Positions 12,201 through 27,700 of a stretch of DNA of 64,000 nucleotides are shown here, piece by piece. The stretch is from NCBI GenBank assembly GCA_963924555.1, contig OZ004597.1:4420404-4484403 (forward strand), in the 5' to 3' direction. Positions within the stretch are counted from its first letter, which is position 1. The number at the start of each line of letters is the position of its first letter. The notes beneath the pieces are model-generated. The model made no database searches, was not told the DNA's origin, and saw nothing but the letters and a program-made list of their open reading frames with translations. The stretch is from Crambe crambe (lineage: Eukaryota; Porifera; Demospongiae; Poecilosclerida; Crambeidae). A program made the translations under genes and the position numbers.

Positions 12201-15200
12201 ATGTGGTGAATTTTTAGCAAGTTGAAAACAGCCTGCATTGCTTCTGAAATGAAGTTTCTTCCATCCAGTGTACTTGTCAATTGGCACTGCATCCTTGTGT
12301 ATCACTATCATATCAGCCCCTGTGTCTAGGCACAGATCCTGGTACTCTCTCTTCCTGCAATTTTCCTTCAGGTTGTTGATGTAGCACAATGTTGACTCTT
12401 GCTGGACATTCGGCCATTGTGTCCCCAAATTTATAACATTTCGGTCCTATGCGTAGGTGGTCATTCTTGAAATTGACTCCTCTCCAGTCTTTCCTTGATC
12501 TGCTTCAAAATAACTGTCGAGGTGTCAGGCTGCTTTCGATGCTGACTCTTGCTTCATTCCTCTTATGAAGATTGCTGCAGGTGTCGGGGCATGCTGTAGT
12601 ACCTTCTCCAGGAGCATCTTGTCTTTCAGCTCATTGAGAGTTGTCACTCCTGCTGTGTAACGGTCTAGTAGTCTCCCTTCTCTCACAAAAGTCTGTCCCT
12701 TCGATCTGTCTAGGTTCTGAGATTGTCACATCATATTCCACACTGTTGAATAAGGTGGTCCTTCACTCTATCATAATCAGTTGTAGGTAGAGCCATGAAT
12801 GCTGACCTGCATCTATCATTCAAGACAGGCTGTAAATGGCTGATCCACTTGTTTTTGTCAAGCTTTCTCTCGGCTGCCTGCTCCTTAAACAGCTCCAAGA
12901 AATCCTCCACATCTGTATTGGGCTCCATCCTTGGTATCTCCCAGCATAACATTTCTGCCTGGTCCTCCTGCACCAGATGGTCTTCTCGAGCCAGACGTTG
13001 TTCCTCCATAATCCTGAGGTCTGCTGCTCTCCTACACTCTGCTTCTCTGGCTTCTCCTTGCCTCATTTCCCATCACCAATCCTTGGCTTCCTTCATCTGA
13101 TGAACCAAAATATCCTGTAATTCACTGTCTGCTTCTTTCTGCACCTGTATGAAGGTGAGAAATTGCCTCTGCATCTGCTCCATAACGACCATTATGTCTG
13201 TGATGCTGCTTCACAAGTAATTTCCTCTTCCTGGCCTGGTTCCTCTAACTGGTGTTGGTCATCTCCCTCGACCAGCTCCCATCCTCCCTTGACCTGTTAG
13301 CTTTGGACATCTCTGAATAAGGGTAACTCTGTAGACTGACTTCGCCTTCCTCTGGCAGACTAGATCCCTTGTAGTTGAACTCCAACATTCCCACATTTGG
13401 TGGTATTCCTTTGCGACTCCAGACTACCAGCTAGCAATCTAGCTCTCCCAACTTTTCTTCATTGGTTCCTCTCCCACTTTTCTTCGTTGGTTCCTCTAGC
13501 AATCGCACAGTCGACCACCACTGCCACCAATTGTTAGAGTTCTTGTGTTCACTGGTAGCGGTAATGTGAGAAAATGCTAATAGTATTAGGAACTAATAAT
13601 GTGGCAAACCTAAACTACACAATCAAATCAGTCATATAACAGTCTAACCTTTGCTAGCTAGCTAGATTGGTCCAGTCCAAGCCAGCTAGTTTCTGATGAG
13701 TCATTGAATCAATAATTATTACGTAATAAATTTGTCAGGGGGCTTCAGTACTTGAAAGAAAGATCCCCAACTGCATTGCTGGGGGAAAACTCTGTGTTAA
13801 TGTAGCTGTATTTATTTATTATTGTGTACTAATAATGAACTTGAATTAGGTTCCTGGCCGAAAGAAAAAACAGCTCACTCTGTGTTATCAGTGCTCTATA
13901 TTGCGTCCTGCTAATGCTACTCTCTTCCTAGTGGCACGGAGTAAACAATATATCGGATCTACAATTTCATATACTTTACTAGGTTGCACAAGTGGGGCAA
14001 AACCTCAGGTAGATTTATAATTCTCTCCAGGCAGCAAAGGTTTGATTACTAGTGTCCAATGTGTGCAGTTGATTTGGAAGTAGCTTAGTGAGGGGCCTCT
14101 AGCATTTTAGTTACTTGATAATAATCAATGGTCAATTCTGTTTATTCTGTAGATTCAAAAGAAAATTGAAACTTATTTATATGAGCCAGCAGTAATGGAT
14201 TTTTTAGTGTCCAGTCCTTTTACTAATAGTGCAGAATTTGAAGTAAAAATATGTGAATCTGAAGATACTAGTCATCTGTATTCAAGAGAGTCAAAATCAA
14301 AACTGAATCACAGCCCAAGATATCTGCCATTTATACCAGTTGCTTATTTGCAAGAAGGTAAATCGAAATGGGCTGGCAAAGAGGGCTCACAGTGATCATA
14401 TTAGTGGGGTGGGGAGGGGGGGGGATTATCAATGTCATATGTATGTGTGTGTATATGGACAAGCATCAGAGCCAAATTCTGTGCGCTTCCATTTTTTCTT
14501 TACCAGTAGCCACACATACAGTAGCTAAGCTACATTGCATGTCTTGCATACACTATTTGCAACTCTTTTAGCCACACCCACTGCTAGCACACTGTATATG
14601 TATTAATAATTGTAATTATAATAATTTCTATAGCCAGTAGTTATAAGGAAATTATGACTGTGAATTGTCAAAGTCTGAGGGTGCGGCCTGAGGACAAGGC
14701 CGTTCACCATCATTTCCAAAGCAACCGTACTATAACTATTATAATCCACCTGATTAGCTGACTAGACCCAGAACTGGCAAAAGGAATGACTGTAGAATCC
14801 AGGGATTGATAGACCTCATCCATTTCCAAACTCATGTCATGCTATTTACTTGACTCACTTCACTCACCCAATTAGCCAGTCACTCTGGGTCTTCTTTTAG
14901 CCAAGGGGAGGACATTATAGCTATAAACTCCTATCACCTGGGGAGGACTTTATAGCAGTTAAAGTACTCCTGCTCTAACTAGGTGGATTATATAAGTACC
15001 ATGTTCTAAAAGATTTAGTGTGATAGTATATTGTATCCCCTTTGCATTCCCAAAACATGAAATGATTTATTAATGAAACTTATATTACTTTTCTCATTCT
15101 ATCCACCATTAATTTTGATGAGGGCATGAGGTATCGTTAGTTCAAATTTCATATTCTTGAATAAAAATTTAGCTCATATTCTTATAGCACACACATACAT

Positions 15201-18200
15201 GTAAATGTAAAAGAATACAAATGAATAGTTCAAGTTGGAAAGTGTATACCCAGTTTTCTGATCATTCCTTGCTGAGGAATCCATTGAACTTTGACCATGG
15301 TACCTAACCAGGATGTACATGGTAGTGCCTCCTCCCCCCTCACTAACATGATTACTGTGTGGGTTCCCTCTTGTATGTTATTATTATTGTTCTTTCATAG
15401 TGACAGAAAGAAGTAAGAAGAAAATGAATTTTTTTCACTGTGATGAATGTCGTATCAGTCTTGATCCTGATACTGCTACTGTACTCACTATTCAATTCAT
15501 TCCATTAAAATTCAATGACCGACATTGCTCTATAATCCTTTCAAATCCCACTCAAGGGGACATTGTTCTTTCTCTCATTGCTCATGTCAAAAAACCACTA
15601 CCAGTTTTACCCCAAACTCTCTATCGAGATCATCACACTACTATTAATCAAGAGAGTAAAACCCTTCATTTAAATAGCTTTTCTGGCCAATCCTTGACAG
15701 AAGAAATCATCATACAGAATTCAAACTTGGCATTTGAAAATGCATTACTAGAAATTAGTAAATGGAAATTAAGTGAAGAGGAATTGAAGTGGCATTCATT
15801 GACAAAGTCTCTAAAGTATGCTACACTATCAAATTGTGTGTCAAAGTTGGGTCTGGGTGAATGTGTTAATATCCATGATGATGGAGCTCATAAATATATC
15901 TTGTTTTCAATTGAAGAAAGTAATGACCATCAATTTTTGTTCCCAAGAGAAGTTAGAGTTCCAACTAATGTTAAAGGTGAATATTATGAAATATCTTAGT
16001 ATACTTGACTACATCAAATTTTTACTTGTTTTACAGATAAAGGTATCTTGCCTTTGCAATTTCATAGTGATAAAGAAGGTCAATATGAATGTCATTTAAC
16101 TTTGAAGTCTGGTTATGATGTGCGAACTTTTGTAATTGAGGCTACAGTATTTTCTAAGAAAAAAGTTGTCCAGATTGAATTTAGGACTCAGGCTACTCAA
16201 TCAATTGTGCAAAACATTCCTGTGGTAAGTCTTGTAATCTGATTTATCAGAAGTTGGCATAGAATCAAAAATGCCAGTTGTTCTACAACATACATGCTGA
16301 GAATTGCATACTTGGTGCCTCATTTTCAAGGGTAGAGTAAGTATTGCCTTGCCTGAGCATAGAAAACCTAGGTTTAAGGTCAGATTTATTAGTATGAAGC
16401 TGACTGTGTATATGCCAACATCCCAACAAACCAAGTTCACCAAATGAGGATTGAGTTTGTAATCCTGTGTGTACATCTTGACAATTGTATTTAACTAGGT
16501 AAATCCAAGTACACTGGATTGGCATCTTATTTCAACTATTTCAAGCCCACAATTCACTGGACCAAAGAAGTTTACTGCTAATGCCTTGACTACTACCTGT
16601 TATCCTTTGAGATTTTGTTCTCAGAAGGAAGGAAAAGTTGAGGTATGCCTAAAATGTCAGGAATTTAGTCTTATGAAAAAAGAGTTAGTTACGCTTTTTT
16701 TTTCCAGGGTGAATTAAAGCTTACAAACAGTGCAGATCATACTGAATATGTGTTTCAGTTGACTGGTATTGCTGATAGGCCTTTTGCTGAAGACACTGTC
16801 AAACTTAATTGCAAAGTCAACCAGAAGTATGTTCAAATATTAATTTTTTATGAATTGCAAAGAGATAGTACTTAGAATAGCAAAGGATTGATGTGCACAT
16901 TTTTTTTTTTTTTGTATAGAATGACCCACATAATTCCTGTACGTAATTATAAGGCTAGGACTACAGTCTACTCTGTGGAATCTGACTTGGATTTCATATC
17001 TGGTCCTAGTGAGATTAAAATAGGTAATAATTTAATTAAAGGTTTAAATAAATGTGGCTTCTGTTGAACATATATGAATCCTGCACTGTCATTTATCAAA
17101 TCAATTAGATGATAATCTTTAAATGAAGGTAAACATTCAAAGGGCCCATTCTCTGTACATGTGCAATTATTGGTGTGTGGAGTCCAGATGATGTGCCGAT
17201 GAGCTCTACTTAACTAAGTGGCTTAAATAGTCTACGCCACACTCCCCAAGAATTGTGCAGGTGGCATGTTGCTCATGCTACAAGCCCATGCAGCTATCAA
17301 GTCTTGGAGGCCTTGCTGGTTCATATTATGTTGCTGACCTACAGGGTGTAGATTTTTGCTATTATCCTTTATATGTTGGGGTGGCCTATGTGCGTGGGTC
17401 ACCAACTGTGCAGCCAAAGCAATTGGGAAGAGTGGCTCCTGTGACACTACCAAACCTTCTATTCCATGGATAGCATGCATGGAAGCTTATCGGTATATGG
17501 TAGGGACCCTACCATACAACTATTAGTAAAATTATGTTATCATTTGCTGTGTTATGTGATATAGTTTTCTGATATAAAGTTGCTGTATTGACTTTTCCAG
17601 GTGGTGATGAAGTATATAATTATCCATTAACAATAGTGCCTAAAAAACGTGGACAATTTTCTGGTGCAGTCCTATTTATTGCCAAACATATGGAAAGAGT
17701 CAGCAGGTAATGTTACCATATGTCAAGTTTAAAGAAAAAAGTTCCAATTACTAGCTGATTAACAGCATCATTATATCCAATATCCATTAGACTGAGACCA
17801 AGGGATGGAAACCCAAAGGCTATTGTGACCAAGCATCACTGTAAGGGCACTTGGGCTTCTAGATACATTAGATCCCATTGGTTAAAGTGTATGCCTAACT
17901 TGTTCACTATAATGTATACTGAATAATGCAAATCTTTTGAAAAGCTGCACCATATCAGCAGTTAGAAAAATGCTACTCTTGCTTAACACATCTAATAGTA
18001 CACACTTATCAACCATTGAGCTGCAGTAACCAATGCCTATAGCTTCTCAGAGAGAACCCTCCAATCAGATTTCTTTATTCAAGCTAGTAACTTCTAAATT
18101 TAGACCCCAATTTTAGGAAATAGCTAGAATGCATATTTAATCTTGCTCAGATTTTTATCATTCTATCTTTGATAGCTACCATAATTTGGGGAAATTAACA

Positions 18201-21200
18201 TTACTTTGCAGTCATCTAGAATAAAACCAGTACTAGTACAGGCTAATGAAGAGCAAGCTGTAATGAAAATTACGTAGCTTTCACCTATTCATTTCTGCTA
18301 TAACTAAACAAAATGCCTTGACCAGTGATGATATGATAAAATCATATCAATGCCCTTGTTATGTGCATAGGGGTGCTAGAAGGGCTGGAGCCCCCCACCC
18401 CCAATAATATAGGCCTGATTACATGTCGTATACTGTGGTCATTTACACAAATGGCCACAATGTGGACATCCCTGCATTCAGATTGCACCAGATTCAATCT
18501 AATTTCCTAGGGAGGCATGGATTGAGCCTCTTCTATGATTCTGAATTCATGGTCAACTCGTGATAATACTGCATATGTATAATAATTATAGCTACACCTG
18601 TAGCTTGATGATATAAGGCTGTGCTTACTCCACTGTGGAATAATATCTCTATATGCAAGGCTCTCAATTTTGGGGGAATTTTGGGGGGTACACCTCTACA
18701 CACAGTATGACTAAGTCTTGTTAGCTGTCTGTTTCATATAGTTTTTTAAATGCATGTGGTGGTTAAAAAAATTCGGTGTTTGGTGTACCTGCATGATAAT
18801 GCATGGTAACCATGCTAGAGTGGACCAATATTATAGCATGCATGTAAGCTTTTTATTCTCTCTAAGTAAATTGTGTGTCCTAAGTAAGATCAAATTATTC
18901 CAGAATTGTTTCCTTACAGCAAAGAATCTGATCTCCAAAGCATCGATGATGAGACAAACACAAATTTTTATCATATCTGGTTCCAAGTCGAGTGTCAAGT
19001 TAATCCCTCCTCTCCAGAGTGCTCTATGTTAATATCCTGTCCAGTTTTTTCAACCAAAACCATGGAACTTGATATTGTTAACCCACATAATGAGATTTTG
19101 ACATTGAACGTAAGCTTTATTTCCTTGCTTCAAGGGCCAACCAAATATTAAGTACCTTGTAGATGAATTAAGATAGAAATGTAAACGTAGTGGGAGTATT
19201 TTGGTAAGAGTTGTCACCATTGCTGGCATACATTAAGAAATGGTGTTATGCTAGCCTTGCTGAACTATCTGTGTTTTTTCTGAGCAATGGCTGAGAAATA
19301 GGAACTTTATTTTAATTTCCGGTAGCTTTTCTTTTCTTTTCTTTTTTTCAAGTGGAACCACATACCAAGTAGAAAAAGGTAAATCATGCCATGCAAGGGG
19401 CAGGGTTTCCAACTAGAAGCTAGTTCATGCCAACTAAAGCCTAGGGAAGAGAAACAAGGTACTGAAGGAGCTAGTTAGTTTATTTTTGCAAGCGTAAGCT
19501 GGAAAACTTAATTTACCACACAACCCTCTGCTCTTGGATTTTCCGTGCACGAAGCTTTCATTGCTGACTAGTGCTATATTTGAAGCCTTTTCTACTTTAG
19601 TCTAAGCTCTGAACTATCTCTGCACAGTGAACTAGTCACAGCAATGGCTGATCGATTATGTTTGTATGATACTAAGAAATTACGTAATACATGACATCTA
19701 ATTATGTATCTAGGGGGGAAATGGCATTCTGGTGGCCTCACTAAATTTTAAGTGAATGGCTGAAAAAGAGAAGATGGCATGTAATGTTTGGCTCTTTGAT
19801 ATGACACTAATAGGCACTGAGATGGGAAGAATGAAGCTCTAGAGTGCATATAATACATTATACATTGGGGAAACCCATACTGAGTAGAAAAATTATATTG
19901 CTGAATAAGCAACATGAACGTCATACCTGCACATGGATGAGTGGGCAGAGTTTTGAACCAGAAGCTAATTCTTGCTTCCTGGCACAACGAAGTACCAACT
20001 AAAGCCCAACACGATACCGAAGGTAGCATAGATAGCTTAGTTTGTTAGCGTAGGCTTATAAGCTGGAAAGCCTACCTTAATTCAGGTGATTTTCCACATG
20101 ACTCTGCTGTTGGAGAACTAGAAGATGGCCTATAATTTTTTGGCTCTAGTACAACTATAGTAAGTAATGAGATGGGAAGAATAAAGCTAGAATGCCTGTA
20201 AGAGCACAGACTTTTTTTTTTTCCAGGAAACCAATTACTTATGTGAACCTGACCAAATTCAACACACACATCAGTAGAAATGAAAAAGAATCCATGCATT
20301 TACAATTTCAGATAGCTGGCGAGTGCTAGTTTGGATCCATAATAGTAGTGGACCTGATTAGAGTTAACCGATAATCATTTATTTGTGCTCATTTTGTAGG
20401 TTAAATTTAATGGTGAGTGTCTATCTGGTCAAGACACTCTGATATTGGAACCTTTGAAGAAATCTTCATATGATATTACTTACTCACCCAAGCTCTTTGG
20501 AAAATTTAATGGAAGGTAAAGAGATTCTCACTGTATTATTTATAAGGTCAGGAGAATCGAAAACTGAAAGTGCATATCTGAATAAGTGAAAGTGCATATC
20601 TGAAATATATACGGTTATAGTATTCTAGAATGTTTTACGCCTCACAAGAATTATGTTTATGGTATCCTGTTTCTGGTCCCTTACCACTGATTAATAACAT
20701 CATATAATATGATATAATGTCATGTCGTACTGAAAATGACTGGAAGTTCTCTCTTTCCCTCTCTTTCTTTTTTTATTTATTTATTTATTTAATTTTTTTT
20801 TCAAGAGTTGACCACATACCAAGTAGAAAAAGCAGGCAATAAGAGTTTATTTCATATTTACAATGTATGCTTTTTTTACATTACAGATGTGTCATGGCAA
20901 TAATTATTTTGATCATTAAAATATTATTTTGCTAGTAAGTAAACAGGTGAAAGGTCAGGAAGCACAACTCTACTCTTTCACTAGTGTCCCAAGTCACAGA
21001 TTATTGAAGCTGGAAGGCCATAACCTGATAAAAGATAGGAAACATTTCCATAATACAAGCAGCTGATTTTGACCTAGCTGCTTTTTGTCAGTACGGATTA
21101 TAGTTAAAGCTGACTAGATACTCACCTGAACCATAATGACACTGCTTAACAGAGTCTCATCTCTGTCTGCAATCAAGCCTTGCCGCTTCTAAAGAACTCT

Positions 21201-24200
21201 GCTTGCACGTGTTCTTAGATTGATTGTCAACATGGGAGTCAATTACCGATGATAGTAAAGGCTAAAGCTGACTAGATACTCACCTGAACCACATAATGCC
21301 TGCTAATGCACACTGCTTAGCAGAGTTTCATCTCTGTCTGCAATCAAGGCTTGCCACCACAGAAGAAAGCTACTTGCTTCTTGCACGTGTTCTTAAATTG
21401 TATGGTAAAGATCGTCAGCATGGAGACGGTAGTACAATTTCTGACCCGATGTGCAGTCCAAAATAAAGTAGAGTTAGGCACTCTAAGTTAATAGCATGGA
21501 GAATGACGAAGTTGCTTTAGAGATCCATGATGGCAGCGAAACACTGAGGTACCCAGGGAAGAAATGCGCTTTGATTAGATACATTACATATTTTCTTCTC
21601 TTTTTTTCTTGGTATGTATTTTTTTTTTCAAGAGTTGACCACAAAAATAGGCAATAAGAGTTTATAAGGTATGCTTTTTTTACATTACAGATGTGTCAAG
21701 CTGTCAAGGCAATAATTATTTTGATCATTAAAAATATTATTTTGCTAGTAAGTAACTGGTGATAGGTCAGGAAGCCCAACTCTACTCTCTCACTAGTGTC
21801 CCAAGTCACAGATTATTGAAGCTGGAAGGCCATAACCTGATAAAAAGATAGGAAACATTTCCATAATACAAGTAGCTGATTATGACCTGACTAGATACTC
21901 ACATAATGCCTTTAGTCTCATCTCTCTCTGTAATCAAGGCTTGCCGCTACAGGAGAAAGCTGCTTGCACATCTTCTTAGATTGTATGGTAAAGATGGTCA
22001 ATATGGAGACGGTAGTACAATTATCGATGATAGTTAAAGCTGACTAGATACTCACCTGAACCACATAATGCCTGTACACAGTGCTTAGTGCAGAGTCTCA
22101 TCTCTGTCTGCAATCAAGGCTTGACACTGCTAAAGAACTCTGCTTGCACATGTTCTTAGATTGTATGGTAAAGATTGTCAACAGTGAGACAGTAGTACAA
22201 TTTCCGACCTGATGCGCAGTCCAAAACAAAGTAGAGTTAGGCACTCTAAGTTAATAGCATGAAGAAGAACGAAGTTGCTTTAGAGATCCGTGATGACAGT
22301 GAAGTGCTGAGGTACTCAGGGAAGAAACACGCTTTGATTATTTATTTAGATTACATTACGTTTTTTTTTTCTACTTGGTATGTAATTTTTTTCTACTTGG
22401 TATGTAACATTCTTTCTTTCTTTCTCTTTCTTTTCCCTTTCTTCTCTTCCTTCTCCTTCTCCTCCTCCTCTCCCCCTCCCCCTCTTCCTCCTTTCCCCCT
22501 CCTCCCCCTCTTCCTCCTTTCCCCCTCCTCACCCCCTACATGGTATATTCTACATATAAATATTCTCCTTTGTTCCTCTAGACACTCCAATCTTATTTGA
22601 AAATTTTGGATTTGTAGGAATAATTATATGTAGGAATTCAGTGAGCGAGTAAAGCAAGTGAGCTGATTCTCAGGTTGTTACTCATTCAATGGTTGTGTAT
22701 GATTTGCCCCAGGCTACGTGTTGTGATTAGTAGTGCTGCATAATGCTGTGCATGCTCCAATATAATCAAACTTCTGTTGCACTTGCGTAATCTTTTACTC
22801 AGATTTTTCCATTATATGCTAAATGAGCTTATCCTAATAATTTCAATCATTTGCTGCTTTATTGTTATTGCTGTGATTAACAATTTAACTTAGAGTGATA
22901 TTTGACGGATCTATTGGTGGAGAATTCTGGTATAAACTTAATCTTGAGGCATTGGATCCTGAAGAAATAATTATGCCATTAGTTGAATGTGAAGTTGGAA
23001 GGTATGTATACAGACCTTTAAAAAATATGCAACAACTTATTACACAAGTCAGTGTCAGATATTTCAGCCATATCTCACCACTGATGAGTGATTTATTCTT
23101 ATAAGCCATGCCAAGACTATACAAGATACATTCCCTTACTGATATTTTGACAAGAGCAATCAATGAGATTTTAGATATGATATGAGGGTGTGCAGGATTG
23201 GAAATCCCCATTTGACTGTTCAATCAAGAATTATTAGAGATTTATGCACAAGCAGCATCCAGTATAGCATCAGTCTAGTTTTGTGGAAACTCCTGAGTCT
23301 TGAATGTGAAAGAGAGCACCTTCAAGGCAATTGAAGTGAAGACACAGCTCACAGAAGAATTATGCATCTTTGTTAGTTGGAACTTTCAAGCTAGCTACTA
23401 CCTATCCTAAAAGATAATTGGGTGAAATTTAGCAAGTTTGCCATCTCCAATATTGTATGGAAAACAAATGCATTGACTATTCCTTGAGAAAGAGATCACA
23501 GTTTTTACCATGCAAGTGACTGTGTAACTAAAGTTTATCAGAAAAAGGGCAACAACAATTGATTTCACAAAGCATGAGAGGGATTACAGTCCACTACAAT
23601 AGGAATAAACTTTAAAATCCTGAATTTCACTAATGCCCTAGTACATTACTGTCATTACCAATCTTTTTTCAGAGCTCTTATCAGCTTTTACAAAACTACA
23701 TTTCAATGTGCCTTGAATGTTAGTAGCTAACAAGCACACATGATCCATTTTCAATCCTGTGAATCCTCGCCTTGTATCTATGGTGATCACCACTTCACTA
23801 ATGACAATGTTCAGTTAAAGGTTGCTATCAACATAACCTGGAGTAATTTAATGGGGAATGTATTAGTGGGTCGTGGGTCTCTATATTTTAGTATCCCATG
23901 TTCACTTACCAATCGGTGCATTATTCATTTAAAGTGTAATAGCTAGCTGATAGGGAATTAGATTAATGTTGTATATATCTTTTGCTTATATTAACTGATT
24001 ATTGGTGTTCATACAATGATTTCCTGTCATGCTTGAGAGGACGCTAATACCAGTATTCACCACTTATTTCTATATCAAATTTAGAAACATTTGTCAGGTT
24101 ATCACCTTGAACAATCCACTTGACAACTTTGTGAACTTCACCTGCAACAATTGTAACACTAGAAATTACACTGTTACTGGGTTAGCTGGAGGACAAGTGA

Positions 24201-24696
24201 GTCAGTTTAGTGTCCTGCACACATAAGTGATTATGTATTATTAGGTAGCTCTGGTTATTATTAGAGGCTTAAATTTATGATTCCAATGGCATGATGTGGT
24301 CTGTATTCATGTGTCCACAATTGGCTTTCTTCGAGTATTTCAACTCCTATGTCCTTTTTTGCTAAAGATATATTTTTCTCTTGAGTTTTTCCGCTCTAGC
24401 TTTGTTGTATCTAGAAGAATTAGGAGCTGGTAAGCTAGCTAGTTAGTTAACTAAGCCAGTAAATCACAATCATGAAGATAGTCTCATGGAAAACTTTCTA
24501 GATAAAAATTGAACCAAATCTTACCATATTGACGTATGCAGTCATATGTATTAATTAAATGTGTCGGTTTCATAGAATGATTGGGGAATTTTATTTATGT
24601 ACCTAGTCTATTTGCATTCACCTGTCACCTTGATCAGCTATAACTGCTATAACTTTCAACCGAATTTCTAGTTTAATGCATGAACAGAGAGCTGAT

Positions 24697-24784
<88 letters not shown>

Positions 24785-27700
24785 TGAGAAAGTTATAGTG
24801 AATGATTGAGGTGCCCAGTGAATGCAAATGGACTTTAGCTGGGTCATTATTTACCATGAAACATCACTCATCTGATTCTATTGGTATTTTTATTTATTTG
24901 CTTAGATTGAAGTATCACCTCATTCAGAAATGGATGTACATGTTTTATTCTATCCTTCATCTATAAAAAAAGAAAGTCATGTGGATTTAGCATTCATCAG
25001 TGGTGAAGTATGTTTTTCTTTGTTTATGTGTTCATTGTTGTTGTTGTTTTTTTGTTGGTTTTTTTTTTGTTGTTTTTTTTGAGCATAATCAAAATACCAT
25101 CACTCTACTCCACTTATTACATTACTGCAGTTTGGGAAACAGATATTTACTCTTAGAGGCAAAGGATTAATACCTTCAATTATGGATACTGCCACTATGA
25201 CAGCAAATCTCAATTCAACTATCGTTCATGTTATAAATTTCATGAATCCTCTTGAACTATCTGCACATTTGACTGTGCTTCTGAGTGGGAAGGATTCAGA
25301 AAGTTTTTTTTTATTAATGAAACAGTCGAATAATATCTCCATTCAGCCTGGGGAGTCAATGGATATTCCGGTCGTTTTTTCTCCACATAAAATGCATAGG
25401 CACGAGATATGCATAAAGATTTTAGCCAGTACCCAAGATGAAAATTTTGGACCAAATTACAAGGAGGATCATGAACCAAATTTGTGCTGGGAGTATCCCA
25501 TTCATGGTCAGCCAATGCTAAAGTTATCCACTTTTGATAATGCTCCGAAATTTAAGTGCTTTGCGAAAGAACAGTTGGAGCAAATAATGGAAATAACCTT
25601 GATAGAATCTTTAAATTCTACTGAACAATACTTCAAATTTTCAGGTACTCTTAATTTCTACTACTGTATAGCAGTTTAATTTGATGGAGTTTAGCTTTAA
25701 GTAATTGCTTTATTAATTTCTATGGATAGTAAGTGCTAAGTGCTTTTACAGCTGCCTGTCACATTACTCACCACCAAATCTAAGGAGTTGAGGCACAAAT
25801 GAATATCAGCTCTAAAAGCCTATAGAAATACTTGCTCGCTCACTATAAAAATAATGTTCTAGTTGTTGTTGTTATTGTTGTTGTTGTTGTTGTTATATTA
25901 TTACTATTATTATTATAGATAACTGTTCCTTGACTAACTTACATGATAGTGGAACTTACACTTCTGAGATGAAGTGTGATGATGAGTCCCTTGTGTCTCT
26001 CTTCCATCAAGCTGTTGCAGTCAAGCTACTTGGAGAAGTGAAATGTTATCTAAAGAAACCTACAAATGAAGAAATTCTTGTAGTCAAAGTTATATTCATT
26101 CCATCAAAGGCTTTTCGGTAAAAAAGAAAAAGAAAAAGAAAGAAAAAATTGATAATGTATTATTTATTGCAGTGGTGTGTGTGACCTTACTATACGTAGC
26201 AGTAAGGGAGGTGTTTGGATACTCCCTTTAAACTTTCATGCTATAGCTCCTTCTCCTGATGATGTTATAACTATTGAGGCTGTTGGACTTAACAAAGAGG
26301 CCAGGGTAACCTTTAGGCTCTCAAGTACAACTATGTGAGTATATGATTTGTCCTTTTCAAATTTCAGCATCATGCTTGTCTTCGTCTAGGAATTCAGTTC
26401 CATTTACTGCACATATTATTAGAGGATCTGACCCTGAAATTACAGTATCTCCTCTAAGTGGTACTCTTTCTTCATGTGACTCTCAAGGAACTTTATTTAC
26501 TATAAAGTATAAACCTACTATGTATGGGAAGAAGCATCATGCCAAATTAATTGTGCAGGTTAGTATTTAGCCATAGTGGAACAAATCTTAATCGAGAAGG
26601 AAGAGTGTTGGATTGGTTAGCATAAGATGCTGCCATTACTGGTCAATTTGTCACTGGTTTTGTTGTTGTTTTTTTGTTTTTGTTTTTTTTGTTGTTGTTG
26701 TTTTTTTAACCTCAAGGATCTATCTACAGCATGGCATCCAAGAGGTGCCTTGCCAATAAATAATATCCTGACTGTTAATTGGAGAAGAGAAAGTTACATG
26801 CTAGTCAGACATGAGATCAAGGTTCAAGAATCAAGGGGGCAGGGCATGATTCTATTAGAAGTAAAATGATACTGCTTTGTCTTTGCTCTTCATACTTGCA
26901 CATTGAAGGTGTTCTGTCTTCAAACAGGAGTTACTGACAGTAGGAGAGAAGTATTAAAGAAAATACTAAGTACTAAGTCCAATGGGGCATCTGTGCCATC
27001 CCTACTTAGAGATTACTATTGTACTCTCTGATGAACATATTAAATGCAACTGAAACTGTATAATCCTAGTTTTCTCCAGTGCAAACATGTCACCTTTGCT
27101 AAAATAGCAATAATTGTACTATGGATTTGTTGCAGTAACTGTATTAGCCTCAATCTATACTCCTCTATATAAAACAAGAGCAATCCCATATCTGTGAGGG
27201 AGTAGTAGCTATTCATTAAAAAATTAAAATTAAAAAAAAACAATAAAAGAGCAGGCAAGGATGTATAAAGCTACTCATCTGAAGTAAGCATCCAGTGAAG
27301 GGGTTCAAGTTTCATCATACATAATTACGTATGTGCTTTGGTTACAATATTTTTGTGCATTTGACATACCAAAATATTAAGGGTCAACAAAAGAAGATAG
27401 CATCCTCCACTACTAGCTAGCAATATGGCTAAAAGTAGTGCTCTTGTATGATGGCAGTAAGTTCAATTTTAAACCTTTGGAGTGCCCAGGGAGTTAGTTA
27501 ATCTGTCAAATCTTATATGTACACCTTTTGTAGATGCCTTAAGTGATTGGGGCTAGCCCAAGTTGGCTGAGCAATGTATAGATTATTTTGTGATGATTGC
27601 CCATCAGATAAATTTCACTCATCACATAATACTGCTGGATAGGCCAAAATCTGACTGTTTTACAAGGTTGAAACCTTGTACTATGCCAGCAGGGGGATCA

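Noticed and set aside
22393-22590. Arg/Glu/Gly-rich 65-aa frame on the minus strand
   Set aside because: It is the translation of the polypyrimidine tract and not a gene.
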